Positions 45,430 to 58,718 are shown, numbered from the stretch's first letter. The stretch: 64,000 nt of DNA from Dichetophora obliterata (GCA_963920525.1 OY986439.1:34293819-34357818), one strand, 5' to 3'. Notes: a model not told the origin generated them from the letters alone. A program made the numbers and translations.

Positions 45430-45830
45430 TGAACATGACTTTGCCATCGAAGCCGCTCGAGTTTTACATACAGCTCGTACAGTTCATCACTCCACCGTAT
45501 TCGGTACTAGCCTTTGATGCAGATAGGTCCATAGATCTTGCGAAGGATCATTCTCTCGAAGGTTCTAACAGTCTTTTCATCTAAGCTGCTTAGCGTCCAG
45601 GTTTGTGATGCATAAAGTAGGAAAGCTATGATGAGCGGTTTATAGAGCGAGATTCTCGTTCCGGTAGAGAGATTTGCTTCTCAATTCCATGCAGAGCCCA
45701 AAGAAACACCTGTTGGCAAGAGTTATCCTTTGGAAATCACATTCTAGACGTCTATGCCTAATTTTTTTATCATAAGATATAGCGTTAAATATGTCTAAGT
45801 TGCATGGCAGTTGCCACGCCCAATTGTCCA
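45430..45830 (-). pseudogene. Non-LTR retrotransposon relic, RT C-terminal region (RTE-like)
   Basis: Minus-strand frames give TRISLYKPLIIAFLLYASQT followed by WTLSSLDEKTVRTFERMILR and KIYGPI, then in a shifted frame YRIRWSDELYELY and LRWQSHVQL. This is the conserved tail of RTE-like and related LINE reverse transcriptases. There is at least one stop and one shift. The palm domain is absent. Confidence 0.75.
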
Positions 45831-45840
45831 AAACTTTTGA

Positions 45841-46521
45841 AATACTTTTTTGTACTTTTCTATACCTTAAGCATTGAAAACAACCAAAAAAATTAGCAAA
45901 ATAATATTTTCCGTCTAACTTGTACCAATCGCATCACTGTGCGGCGTCTTTATCTGCAGTGGAGTCGCGACATTCCTGGTCGTACCACTGGTTTCAACGA
46001 GAACGGTGGTAGAATCACCTCATTAGCAGCTGCACGCATGGAGTGCGAAATGTGCCTGTTTGCATAATTTATTTTATCGGAGCCTTATAGAAGTGTTACC
46101 GAAGCTGTATGAAAGAGTTATCGAAGGCTTATGTAGTTTTGAACAAAGATTAAATAAAGCGCTAACGAAGCTTTACGGTAGCGTTACAGAAGCTGTGATT
46201 GGATTGAAAGCTGTAGCTGTCGTGGGCTTGAATACGGACGATCTCCTTCGAAAATTTTCTGTGCCTCGCATATGTAAGTTTCGCTAAAGCTTCGACTTTA
46301 AATTTTGGAACAGACTTGCAAGATGCTTTCCAAAGCAAGCTAAAAAGCAGCTCAAATAGGCTTCTCTATAAATCAAAGCAACATTTTACTATTTGGCTTA
46401 TTTATAGAAGTCTTAAAAAGAAGCTTCTTTAAAGCTTACCGCAAGCTTAATAGATAATTTCGGGTTGATTGTTGTCAAAACAAAAAGTTTGTTATTGAAA
46501 TTCAGCTCTTGAAATTCAAAA
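45841..46521. other. Unassigned; coding-like patch and degenerate GAAGC repeats
   Basis: A plus-strand patch at about 45930-46066 has a frame with balanced composition, including RRLYLQWSRDIPGRTTGF, but no start and no known domain. From 46080 to 46300, units with GTTACCGAAGCT and TATGAAAG recur in degenerate form. Confidence 0.35.
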
Positions 46522-47540
46522 TCTATATGCATAAAAGTGGATGTATGTATGTGGGTATGTATTATGTTTATTACGTATAGATTCAAAAACCGCTGAACCG
46601 ATCTTTATGAAATTTTCAGGGAAGTTAAACCACCATCTTGAGAGTGCTCCTGGTGAGTAAGAGTTTGTTGTCGATTGGACAAGGGGGCGTGGTACCTTCT
46701 ATACAACCCAAATTTATGCTATCGCCCACAAACCATTAAAAAAATGCTATGTATCGGACGGTTTTGATCGTTAGAAACTAAAATTTTGTTTAGATGGTTA
46801 CTATCGGCAACTGTACTAAAAATGGGTGTGATCGCACTTTATCTACACCTTCTTTTTCGAAATCATGCCAATTCCTGGGTTGTACAAATTTTGATAGTGA
46901 ACTATAAATATAAGTGTTGCCACGCCCAATTCTACCGTCCACAAATCAATGGATCTTCTATATATAAGACGGTTTTGATCGAATAAAACTAAAATGTGAT
47001 AGCTTAGTTCATATGTTTGCTATGGTCGCAATATATCTACGCCCACTTTTTCGAAATAATTCTAATTCCTGAAATGTTCACGTTTTGATAGTGAAAATTT
47101 GTATGTAGGTGCAATGGGACCAAGGTGCGATCACTATATATGTTGCCACGCCTTCTTTTTCCCCTCATCTATCTTTATAAAAAAATTAATATATGTATGT
47201 GTGTGTATCACGCAAAGACTCGGAAACCGCTGAACCAATTTTTATTAAATTTTCAGGGAAACGGTGGCAAAGTCTTGAAAATGTTCTTGTGAAGTCTGGT
47301 GCTGATTGCAAAAAGAGGCGGGGCACCTCAAATAGACCCGAAAATTTTCGCTATCGAATAGCTTTGGAATAATAGAATATCGTGAATATCGTGAAAATTT
47401 AGGAAGTTATTAAACGCATACCAAGAATGGTTTCTGCATCATAAAAGGAGCGTGGCACTTCCTGAATAACCCAAATTTGCTATATCGAATAAAAAGCTTT
47501 TAAAGTGTGTACATTTTACAAACTAGAACCTATTAGGGAA
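46522..47540 (+). mobile_element. Two Helitron-like 5' fragments in tandem
   Basis: TCTATATGCATAAAAGTGGA near 46522 and TCTATCTTTATAAAAAAATT near 47168 each begin with TC and are followed by GAACCG or GAACCA, then TTTTCAGGGAA and GGCACCTTC-type blocks. This is the body pattern of the Helitron at 9690-12757. Intervening repeats carry CCACGCC. No 3' CTAG end was found. Confidence 0.5.
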
Positions 47541-50079
47541 ATTTTTTCTGTAGGATAGCAGCGACACCTAGCGTGAAAAAATTTCGAAAACATAAGTTTT
47601 ACATAGGATTTTTACATTGAACCAAAATCCTAGCTCGATTTGATAAACTAATAGTAAAGAAATATCTGCTTGAATTTGATCAGTGTGTAAAATTTACACA
47701 AAGAACCGATTAAGGTTAAATGTTATTTTTATTTATTCTTTTTGAGTTAAGAATGTAATCTTTTTTGTAATCGAACAAATGCAGCTTACTAAGTGAGCTT
47801 TTACTAGCTAGATTGTAATTCTACTGCCTTGAACTCAAAACTGATTGAAAATTAAATTTTGCTTGTGTGTCACGAATCTTTACATAAAACTTTTTTATAA
47901 ATTATAGACCTTGCATGAAAGTAGGCCTAAAGTCGACTTAATTAATACTGTTTTAATAAACATATACATCGCCAGAAGGAAAACCGAATGAGTTCGAATA
48001 AATCAATAATTGCTTGCCTAAAACTCGATTCCAGACCACGAACCAACAATTTTTTCCCCTTTCCTTAAAACGCTTAATTAAATGCTGTCAAAGTAAAGCC
48101 ATAAAACCGCCATAATACCAGAAACTTTGGTTAAACCATAAACAGCAGATGTTAAAATTTAATAAAATAATTTTCTTCATTTAAGTAACGCTAGACTGCT
48201 TGTACACAAATACTGAAGCAAAAAAACTAAAATCTATCTATAAGCAACAGCAGCAGTAGAAGCACCCAAATAAGTGCTGTTAGAAGAGGAATTTTCAATG
48301 AGTACGGCTCAAAGTTTAAGCAAGTCAAACTAAATATGTGGATAGCACATAGTTCGGTGCACACAAATACACAAGGACTACAATACACACACAAACAAAC
48401 AAACACATACGCATACACATGGATAAAAAAATATGTTTCACACATACAAACCATGCTACAACTACAAAGCAAAAATTATTTGTTGCCATGAAACAAACTT
48501 ACTCATACGCTGCAGGAAGAAGGACGCAAGGCAAACGTGCGATAAACTTACTCCGAAACACATGTCGAAACAGCAGTTGTTGTTACGTACAACAACTAAT
48601 GTTGTTGCTACTGTTTTTGTTGTTGTTACCTGCATGTTCCTGAATGCTGGCGCGTGCGTGACTTCATTACAAAAGCTACTCCTCGTATTCGTATAAAAAA
48701 AAAAAAGTATGTACTTTTTGAAATATTTTCCAAATTAAAATTTTATACAATTGAAAGAATGTTGACTAATTTGACACTTCAAAATTCATGGTATAAATAC
48801 ATTTTCTATATTATTTTAGTTTTTGCACCAATAACAAACAAAAAAAAAAAATATCTAGAGAATGCTTTTGTTTACTCGATGCTTAAACTTTTCTTATTAT
48901 TTCCTGTCTTCCAACTCTTAGAACTTTCTCCTACTTAATGAAAATAATTTTAATTAAAGATACAAAGTGTTTGTATGGCTTCCTTGCCATATATATTAGT
49001 TTCTGAAGGACTCTTCAAAAAAGCTATTCTAGCAGTGCATGCAGCAGACATATGTATTTATCTATGAGTTACAAACATGTCCCAAGATATGACTGGTGGC
49101 TGTCATTCTTGGAATTTAAATTTGTTGTAATTTGGTGTCGTCACTGTGATTCTTCCCTTCTCTAGTAGGATGCAGCATGCGTGAGTTAGCTGCTGTTGCT
49201 GCATACTTTCTTTCAACCGTTAAACCACGTCTATAGAAAAGTTCTTAGCTTTTGTATATTTCGCAGGTGTGGCAAACTAAGCCGTTGTCATGCAACCAAA
49301 GGAACAGCTATAAGATTGTCACAGTCAGTCAGTAGAACCGACAGACGCGTACTATTCATGCAGAACATATATCAACAACATACTGACACGTGTCGCAGAC
49401 AGACTTCTTTGCCTTTTTTTGTTGTTTTGATTTTTTTTTGAAAATTCACCAACCAGACTATTCGGAAAGCTATGCATGCAAGGCTTGACAAAAAATGGGA
49501 ATGTCTCGTAATTGGACGCACCTGACTGACTCAGACTGAAGTAAATTGACGATGTATCTGCTGTTGTGTTGTTGGTGTTATTGTTGATGCAATACCTTCA
49601 CACAATGTCTGCGCTTGCCTTATGAACACGACATGGAAACAGAGTTATTACAATTCCCTCGTTTTGACGTGATTTACTACCATTAATGAAGGATTGACAT
49701 ATGAATTTCAATTAATTTCAGTAGTTTTTCTATAAATATAATTAAAAAAGTGTCAATTAAATTACGATACTCTATTGATAAAGTAAGTACTAATCTGCAA
49801 TTCAATAATAAGTTTTGAATTAATTATTATAACTTATATAACAATAGTCGCAGTATAGTTGCAGCTAATAAAAATAACTTAAAATAAATGAAAAACAGAA
49901 ATATAACAAAACAAATTAATAAAAATAATAAAAATAGTAATAAGACTTAATGACAAAAATATAAAATAACATAAAAGTAATACGATATTTAAGGACAAAA
50001 GATTACAGACAAATTTCTGCCCCACAAGATGCTTATATTGTCAAGTAAATTTAATGAAATATTTATATTCTAGTTATAC
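47541..50079. other. No gene seen
   Basis: AT-rich DNA, with A-rich low complexity at about 49850-49980. The CA/CAAA-rich tract near 48380-48420 is low complexity. No domain recognised. Confidence 0.5.
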
Positions 50080-50420
50080 ATGTAAAAAAAAATCAAGTAT
50101 TCTTTTCTTGAATCAAGCAAACAGGTTATCAGTTTACACTCAAGCGTAAATTTCTCAATACAAGCATTATTTTGCTTGAATTGAGCAAATTTTAAACACT
50201 TAAAACTCCGGAATATATTTTCTAGATTCAAGTCCAATATTTACTGGAAGTGAGAAAAATTTGCTTAATTCAAGTAAATAATATGCTGAAAACTAGAATA
50301 ATTTCTTGATTTGAGAAAATTATTTTCTTTGAATTAAGAACAATTTGCTTGATTCAAGTAAACAGTTTACTGAAAACTTGAATAATTTGCTTGATTTGAG
50401 AAATTTATTTTCCTAGTTAT
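50080..50420. repeat. Degenerate repeat with CTTGATTCAAG palindromes
   Basis: Units containing TTGCTTGATTCAAGTAAA and TTGATTTGAGAAA recur about six times; one pair is about 105 bases apart. Related sequence starts both copies of family R (21529-21790 and 50576-50830) and is present inverted at 39830-40010. Confidence 0.65.
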
Positions 50421-51894
50421 TTTCTAGCGAGATGAAGATGCACAAAACAAAAATTTTTTCGGAATATTGCTTTTTGTATTATATATGCAAAAAAATTTCA
50501 AGTCTCTCTGTATTATAGTCTTTCACAATAAATGCTATAAGTTAAGTCACCTTGATTCAAATATATTTTTAATAACTAACTCTGCGTTAAATTTTTCTTA
50601 AATTAAGAAAATACTTTCTTGATTCAAGTATTGTACCAAGTTGTATAAGTCAGTATTTTAATCTTGTTTCAATAAGTCATTTATTTTACTGAATTTTAGC
50701 AATAAATACTCATTATATATATTTTTTTTTAATTGTAGTTCTTTGAGCAAATGAGACTTAGTTTTAAATTTTCTTAAATCAAGCAAAGTATTTGCTTAAT
50801 ATAAAAATATTATTTCTCTCTGTGTATATAGTTGTTAGTTATGCACGTTGTTAAGTGTAAGAGTACGAATATGTACGGAGGTGAACGGGGGAAGGTCGAG
50901 TTAAGCAAAAAACCTTATTGGTTTATTTTCGCGGCCTTAGGAGTTACGGAGTTATTTAGTGTTTCATGACCCAGCTACCACAAAAAGGTTGTAAAAGTGT
51001 CGCAAAAGGGTCGCCAATAGAGATTTAATCGTAATTATAACGTAATTACAACTGAAAAAGCAGGTATTTTACGCTTATTTTATAACAACTTGGTAATCAG
51101 GCGAAAAATGTGCTATAATAATAGGGGTATTCACACTGACTTGGGTAGTTGGATATGGGTAGATTGAGTACTTTTGGTTATTGCAAGCACCCTAAATTGC
51201 AATTGAGTACTTTGTAAAATAGTATTGGGAGTTGGAAGAGGGTTGCCACCAAATCATTTTTTGTCATTTTGTGTCCGAAAAATTTAAGCCAACAATTGGG
51301 CGTAAAAAAGTTATTTTATGCACGAGTAATTTTTAACGTGAGCCTCGCAGCATCTTATCATTTACTAGTAATCCGGTCGAAAACTTTGTCCTGTCACTAA
51401 CCGGCTTACTGCCATATAAGAATTTTCATGCCGATCGGAAAAAAAATTTTAATTTTTTGTTTATCTGAACTAGCATATCTGTAGTGCGACTACGCCCATT
51501 TATAGTTCAATTTCCGAAAATAACTATATGCACTTATTTAACAAATTTTAGTCTAATACGACCAAAACCTTCTGAAATATAGCATTTTTATTGATTTGTG
51601 GGCCGTAAAAGGGGGTTTGGCAAAATTTTAATGATACATCAAAAAGTGGGCGTTTCTATAGAGCAATCACGCCCATTTCTAGTACTTTTACCGAATGTTA
51701 CTATACAAACTAAATTGCCAAATTTAAGTCTTATGCGACCAAAATCGTCTCAAATAAAATATTTTTATTGATTTGTAGACTGTAAAAGAGGGCAAGGACA
51801 CTCATATCTATTAGTTTCAGGCAGTAACCATAAAAACTAAATTACAAAATTTTAGTCTAATACGATCAAAACCGTCCGAAATATAGCATTTTTA

Positions 51895-53181
51895 TTGGGG
51901 GTTGGAATTAATTTTAAAGGTTTTTTTTCGGTTTTTGAGCATTTATTTAGAAACAACGGTACAATGTATATTATTCAAAGTATTGTCCATCGTTAGCTAC
52001 AACATTTTCCCATCTTTCTGGCAGCATATGGATTCCGCGCCGGAAGAACGATTCGTCTTTTGAGGCAATCCACGAATCGACCCATTTTTTGGTATCCTCG
52101 TAAGAAGTGAAGCGCTGCTCAGCCAAGCCATGCGTCATCGATCTGAATAGGTGGTAGTCGGAAGGGGCTATGTCTGGGCTATAAGGCGGGTGGGGTAGCA
52201 CATCCCAATTCAGCGCCTCCAACGTTTCCTTGACGGTTCTTGCAACATGTGGCCGTGCGTTGTCATGTTGAAAAACCACTTTGTCGTGTCTTTTGGCATA
52301 TTCCGGCCGTTTAACCTTTAATGCTCGGCTCAATTGCATCAATTGTTGTTGGTAGCGTTCCCCAGTGATGGTTTCGTTAGGTTTTAGCAGCTCATAGTAC
52401 ATGACACCCTTCTGATCCCACCAAATACACAGCATAAGCTTGGCGCCATGAATATTCGGCTTGGCCCTCGATGTTGATGCATGGCCGGGTGGTACCCACG
52501 ATTTTTTTCACTTAGGATTATCGTAATGGATCCACTTTTCATCGCCAGTGACAATACGATGCAAAAAACTCTTCCTTTTATGCCGTTGAAGCAGTTGTTC
52601 GCACATGCAAAATCGCCGTTCAACGTCTCTCGGCTTCAACTGGTACGGCACCCAATTTCCTTGCTTTTGAATCATTCCCATGGCCTTCAAGCGTTTGCCG
52701 ACCGTTGATAAGTCGACTCCCAATGATTCTGACAATTCTTGAAGGGTTTGACACGGGTCTTCATCGAGCAAAGCCTCCAATTCCTCATCTTCAAACTTTT
52801 TCGGCTGGCCCGGACGCTCTTTGTCTTCCGTATCAAAATCACCACTTTTAAACCGACGGAACCAGTACTCACAAGTAGAAATCGATGGAGCATAGTCCCC
52901 GTAAGCCTCAGTAAGCGTGCGTTGTGCTTCAACCACTTTTTTCTTCAAATGGAAGCACAAAAGTAAACCTTCCCGCAAATTGCGTTTTGTTGGAACGAAA
53001 GTCGACATGTTCACAGAGAAAAAAATATATGTTGTTTACACTTCAGTGGAATGACACATACTGAAAAATGAAGCTTAGACAATGTGCTTTGAAATGAATA
53101 TAGTCACAGGTGTGCCCGATGCGATCTATTGATAGCTACGCCATCTCTTAGAAAACCTTTAAAACTAATTCCAACCCCCAA
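51895..53181 (-). mobile_element. Full-length mariner element, 1287 bp
   Basis: The termini TTGGGGGTTGGAATTA pair in inverted orientation with matching continuation through TTTTAAAGGTTTT, about 30 bases in all with one mismatch. TA flanks at 51893-51894 and 53182-53183. The length equals the usual 1.28-1.3 kb of mariners, so the element is complete. Confidence 0.95.
51971..53014 (-). pseudogene. mariner transposase, 347 codons, one in-frame TGA
   Basis: One frame runs from ATG at 53014 (a second ATG at 53008 gives MSTFVPTK) to the normal stop at 51971. The N-terminal half has the two helix-turn-helix domains, including ISTCEYWFRRFKSGDFDTED and the linker DKERPGQPKKF. Catalytic residues are the D in VTGDEKWIHYDN, the D in FQHDNARPH, and a final D in YSPDIAPSDYH, spaced 34 residues after the second: a DD34D mariner. 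The only defect visible is TGA at 52510-52508, right after YDNPK. Mariners commonly have arginine there, so a CGA to TGA change is a simple explanation. Otherwise it looks recently active. Confidence 0.93.
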
Positions 53182-54870
53182 TATTAATTAGTGGGCGGTA
53201 AAAGGGGGTGTTGCTTTTTTATTAACCGAATATTAACTTTATTAATCGAAATATTAAAAGATATTATAAATTTGGTGGCCTTAGGTGTTACCATTCCTGA
53301 GGTCCTAAGAGACACCACACGAACGATTTTATGTATATAGAAGGGCGGTAAAAGTAGGCGTAGAAAAATTTATTTATCTAGTGACCACCACTTGGTCTCA
53401 TAGCATTTATATACTTAGTTGCATTATAAAAACATGCACAACTCAGGAATTATAATTTCTGAAAAGTAGGCGTATTTACAGTTCGACCATGCCCATTTTT
53501 GGTTGATTTGATGATAGTAACCATACGAACTAAATTACAAAATTTTAGTCCAATACAACCGAATTCGTCTGAAATATAGCGTTTTTATTAACTTGTGGGC
53601 GAAAATAGGGGTGTGGCAATTTTTTTTTTATTATTCGAGATATTGGCCTTGTCCACAAATGTTGTACATTTGATGCCTTTAAGTCAATTATTGCCTATTT
53701 TTGCAAAAGGTGGTAATACATGGGAAAAATAATCAATTTGGCATGAAAGCAATCTACCCAAACAAGTCAGAGCGTCAGCTAGAGTAGATCGGTAGACGGG
53801 TTCTTGGGTAGAATGACACTTTCCAAAAACAAAATGTACGGCATTTGCCAATCTACCCAAATACCCAAGTCAGTGTGAATACCCCTAATGTTATAAATGT
53901 GTTATTAGTACAAACTTTAATTGCACGCCACAAGATGAAACATACTTGAAACATCCAAAAAAGTTTTTATTGTGTTATTCTTACGTTACAATTCAGGTAA
54001 AAAACCGTGAATGTAACAAATATTTTGTTTTATTAAAGTTATTTTTTGTTATAATGCCAGATTTTTTAACAAGGAAGGAGTACTGATGACATAAGTAATC
54101 CCGATTAAAAAAAATAAGTTCTTAAAAAGTTTAAAAATGTTTTGCATACACAATTCCTTAATATAATTTTCATTAATTGAAAATATGAAGAGTAATATAT
54201 TAAAATTTACAACAAAGGCCATTTCGTCGTTGAATGTTTATGTCTTACCTCTAGAAAACTCACGCGCCACCCAAAAAATTTAATTCAATAAAAACTCATA
54301 GTGTAGAAAAAACATCAAATATGGCGAGTACAAAGTTTTTAAAGACTTTTTTCCAAAGTTCTTGCTTCTGAATAATAACCTCAATAAATAGTTCTTCTCA
54401 ACTAACTAAATATCAAAATTAACAAATATTTTTTTTTAAGTTGTTGCATCTGAATTTACTTGCAACAATTTTAATCAATACTTCTTGCAACTGAATTATA
54501 ACACCAATACAACGGTCATGTAACTAATTACATAATATAAGTTGCAATGGTTTTTTCTAAAGTTCTTGCAACAGAATAATAACCTCAATACATCGTTCTT
54601 ATATCAAGCAAAATTTTATAGGTTACAATTATGGTTTTTAAATTTGCATCAACTGAATATTTGCATCAATGTTCTTGCAACTTAATTAAAACCTTTATTC
54701 AAAGCTATTTTTCCTAACTACATTTTTTGAGTTATAAAAATGTTTCCTAAAGTTGTAGCAACTGAATAATAACTTCAATAAAGCATAAGGTTGCAATGAC
54801 TATTTTAAATTTTCTTGTAACTGAATAAAACCTCGTTTCAACTTTCTTGCAACAAAAAATAATTTAAAGA

Positions 54871-57449
54871 ATTTGTAAAAATACACATGTATTCAAAATA
54901 AATTTAAATTAAAAAAAAATTAAAATTACATAAAAAAAATTACAAAAATAATTAAAAATAAATTATAAAATACATGTTAACATAAAATAGTAATAACAAA
55001 ACGACAGTAATAAAAAATTAATAATAAACCAAAAATGATTCTTTGAAAAAATGAAGCAAAATACTGTTGTAAGTAAGGAAGCTGCAACAGCACACAAATA
55101 TACAAAAATATAAATTTTTAATTAAAATTGCATTAAAATGGAGATTTAAAATAAATTTAAAAAAAAATCTATAAATAAAAAACATTCTTTAATAAACATC
55201 ATTTATAAAAAAACTTAAAATATTTCTACAAAGCCTGAATATTTTGCATGCACAGAAAAATAAAAAGATATTAAAAACAATTTCTGAGAAAAAAATAAAA
55301 TTTACATAAAATTGAAATAAAAAATAAATCAAAAATTAAACCAGATAAAATAGTAATAAAAAGTTATTAATTTTAAAAATAAAGTTTTTAAATGCTAAAA
55401 CAAAACAATTTTAAATGTAAGGAAGTTGTAACAATACACAATTAAATAAAAAATATTAAAGAAAATTATTAAAAAAAGTTATAAAAGGCCATTTTTGAAA
55501 TTTTATATTTTAACCATGACTTAAGAATATTTTGTAGCTCTACAAACATTCGATCCACTACTCTATTGAGTCAATTTTCTTCACATATAAAAAAATTTTT
55601 CTAAGATGACCAAACATGAATTCGAATTTTTAATACGAACTGATAAAATAAGAAAAATATTGAAAAATGCATGAAAAACAGCATTATCTTTTATTCGATT
55701 GCAAAAACTAAAAATTTTTTTATGAAAGTTTTTGCAAAAAGGATATCTTAAAAGTCAAAAGATTTTGGGAATCGTGTTAAAATAGAAAAAGGTTCTTTTA
55801 AGGGGGGAGGGGTAGCTCTTTTTTCAAGGCACCTTAATAAACATATGTATAGCATAAAGTTGCAAAAATAAAGTTACAAGAAAAATTGCAAACAATGCTC
55901 TAAATATACCTTTAATAGTTTCAATTTCCAAAGTAAGCTGTACACAAAAGTAAGACAAAAGAAAAAACACTAAAAAAAGCAGCTTCAATACAAACCTAAT
56001 AGTTTAGTTTGACTTTTTGTAAATATTGCCGAGCAGCTGTACCTCAAACAGAAGCTTAACATTAACCCTACAACCAAAGCCAAGAAAACACAAACATTTC
56101 AGAAAAGCAGACTAGTGCCAAAATTCCAAAAACATAGCTGAACGCAATAAACACAACCACAACATTTGTATTTAAGTATTTTCAAAATTCAACACCTCTC
56201 AATTGTTGCTATATTCATTCACTCTGACATTTGGCAAATTCTCAAAATTCTTGACATAATAAATAACACATTTACACGCACGCACACCAACTAAAGGATA
56301 GCACAGTGTGTTAGGTTCTGCGTTTATTTGTGCGTATGTATGTCTAATGACTCTTGAAACAATTTCATTTGGGACTTAACTTCATTTAACCTTTGCCGGC
56401 CAGACTATAGATGGACATCATTCGCTCACCATGCCTAGCAAATATCCAACATCAAACCATTCATCCATTTAACCGGTCCTTCACTCTGCCACTGCTACTG
56501 CATCAAGCAATGCTGGTTCAGTTACTCGATCATCCTTTCAGTCTTCTATGAATAGCAAATGTCAATAATAATTGCATATCTGCTAAGCGTATGAGTGGGC
56601 ATGCTTGTATGTGAGTTTATTCTCGTTTGCATGTGTGCGTGATTTCGTACACTTTATGCACCGTCATGCATAGCAAATGTTATGTCTAGGCTAGCTGAGT
56701 GTGTGTGTGATGTGAGTAGGCGAGATACATTTTGGTCCAATCGAAATTTTCCAAAGTTACAGCATGACCTTTATGGAAAAACATTTGTATTTCTTAAAAA
56801 CTGAAATTTCCTTTTAAGCCGTTATTTAAGAATTTCCTAGTAAAAAAAAAAATATAAAAAATTACACATATGGGCTATTCTACAGTACATTGCATATTAA
56901 GCGGCATCGGGTTGTCGATCGATTTTCGGGACAAAATTGATTCGTTCGAAAATGCTCGAAGTTCATCGACTTTTCTGAGCTAAAATTAACATAATTACAT
57001 GATTTCGTTTCAAGGAATCGTTGCACTGTAAGATTTTCACTAGGGTTTATACTGGGAGTTCAAAAAAAGCAGGTCGTCGGAATTTGCATGACTTGAATTT
57101 ACGAATTAATAGCCGTGCGTTTAATTGGAATAAATCTAATATGAGAACGTTCATGACAGAATCAATACGCCAAATTTCATTATCACGCGGCGCAAAAATA
57201 ATTACATTTTATTTATGCTATCGATTCTCCATTACTCATAGAAAGACATCCCACAAACGGGATCGTCGAGCATACTACCGATTAAAAGATAAATCAATCA
57301 GAAGTTGAACCCTGATGAGCATATCTCCCAGCGGAAAGCGACTTATAATTCACATACTCTGTCGCGATTAATATTTTATCAATATAATGCATTGAGTAAA
57401 CGATAATTTTGTGTTTACACAATATCATGGTAAAATATCATGATTAAAT
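54871..57449. other. No gene seen; A-rich stretch with a loose direct repeat
   Basis: At 54880-55460, A/T runs dominate. GTAAGGAAG(C/T)TG(C/T)AACA recurs at about 55075 and 55420. The rest to 57449 is featureless; short open frames here have no recognisable domain. Confidence 0.5.
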
Positions 57450-57451
57450 TA

Positions 57452-57622
57452 GTGTTAGGGCGGAGAACCGGTGACCGAAACAGTCAAAGCGAAGTTGATA
57501 ACTCATACAAAATCTGCAACTAGAGAGAATGCAATATGAAAGTAAAAATTGGCAAACATAGCTAAATGGCTGAGTTTGACAGTTATGGACACAAAGAAAG
57601 AAAGCACATTTAGCCCTAACAC
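57452..57622. mobile_element. 171-bp MITE candidate with TA TSD
   Basis: GTGTTAGGGC at the left is exactly inverted at the right as GCCCTAACAC, with TA at 57450-57451 and 57623-57624. The TIR is only 10 bases long, so chance cannot be excluded. Confidence 0.5.
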
Positions 57623-58039
57623 TATCTTGTCTAGTTCTGCCCTGCACAATGTAATGTGACACTGGCAGGTTGTATAAATGACTAATATCCAAAATATTAC
57701 CAATGTTTAGAGAGAAAACGTACGATTGAGGATTTTTTTGTACATTTTTCAGTACACTTTGCTACTTTTTTTTTAAAGCAGTTAAATGAAATGCAATTAC
57801 AAAACTATATTATGATATAAGATATTAAAATAAACCTTCCTTCTAAGTTTCGTGAGTTTGCTTGTAAAAATTTTTCACAAAAAACGCAGAGGCTAAATAT
57901 GCAAAGTATAGTAAAATAGCCCGTATACAACTAAGTAGAGACAGTAGCAGAAGTAGTATAAATAGTAGAAAAAATTATCGATATCATAAAATGATGAAAA
58001 AAAGTAGTATAAAAAAATAGCAACTGAAGCTATCTGAAT

Positions 58040-58560
58040 TGCTGTTAATTGTGCTCATTTGCATTTGCTTTTTTCTTTGCTCATTTGCTTTTACTTTAAC
58101 TTATTTTCTTTTGCTGTTACTTGGTTTTTTATGATCTTGCTTTTGCTCTTTTGGTTTTTACTGTTATATTTTACTTATGGCGTTTTCGCTTCTCGAAAAA
58201 ATGTTGCATTTTTTCTGCCCTCTTTCTGCCATCTTTGAGAATTCTGAATTTTTTGTACTTCTGAGGTCAACATTTTCGAGAAAATAACACAATTCAATTT
58301 AAGAGGTCACTTTTTTTTCTAAAAAGGGCAGAATTTCAAAAAAGAACAGAAAAAATTTAGCATTTTTTCGAGAAATGAAAACGCCATTATTCTCATTTAC
58401 TTTTGCTTTTAGTTTTTGCCATAAGTGGTAAACACTTTCGCTATTGCCATTACTTTTTACTTTTGCTCTTAATTTCACTTTTGTTTGTTTAGTTTTGCTT
58501 TTGTCCCGTTGCTTTTTCGATTGCTTTTGCTCTTCAATTGATAATTATAATAAGAAATAA
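58040..58560. repeat. Degenerate (TTTGCT)n tract with MITE insertion
   Basis: TTTGCTTTT-type hexamers recur over about 58050-58170 and 58390-58530, interrupted by the MITE at 58178-58386. A similar tract lies at about 62085-62240. Confidence 0.7.
58178..58386. mobile_element. 209-bp MITE with TTA TSD
   Basis: The ends are TGGCGTTTTCGCTTCTCGAA and, inverted, TGGCGTTTTCATTTCTCGAA, flanked by TTA at 58175-58177 and 58387-58389. A similar terminus TTATGGCGTTTTC occurs near 42134. Confidence 0.75.
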
Positions 58561-58718
58561 GTAAGGGCAGGTTTAATGAAGCTGGACTAAAAGACGGAGT
58601 TTGTTTATAATTTTTCAATAGCTTTTGATGTGTACAATACGAGTATGTTGCCAAGCATTTTTTTTTAAAGTTCAAAGAACCAAAACATGCTCCAAACCAT
58701 GATACAACTATTTATCAG

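Larger units (their letters stand above)
51124..53885. mobile_element. 2.76-kb TIR element inserted in repeat R, carrying a nested mariner
   Basis: The ends GGGGTATTCACACTGACTTG are exact inverses, followed by GGTA on both sides. TA flanks at 51122-51123 and 53886-53887, with AAT an alternative reading. Joining the flanks with one TA reproduces the sequence seen in copy 1 of R. The interior has tandem ACGCCCATTT-type units that are inverted relatives of those near 46750-47100. Without the mariner the element is about 1.47 kb and non-coding. Confidence 0.82.
50576..54870. repeat. Copy 2 of dispersed repeat family R, split by a 2.76-kb insertion
   Basis: Block order matches 21529-23290: CTAACTCTGCGTTAAA, then GTAATTACAACTGAAAAA, then GCTATAATAAT. 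It is interrupted at 51124-53885, then continues with ATGTTATAAATGTGTTATTA and ends with the TTCTTGCAACTGAATAATAA array at about 54350-54860. The uninterrupted counterpart is at about 22050. Confidence 0.8.

Noticed and set aside
51971..53014. Two separate mariner genes or a frameshifted one
   Set aside because: Both open segments are in the same frame and are separated by one TGA plus the lack of a nearby ATG, so there is a single nonsense change.
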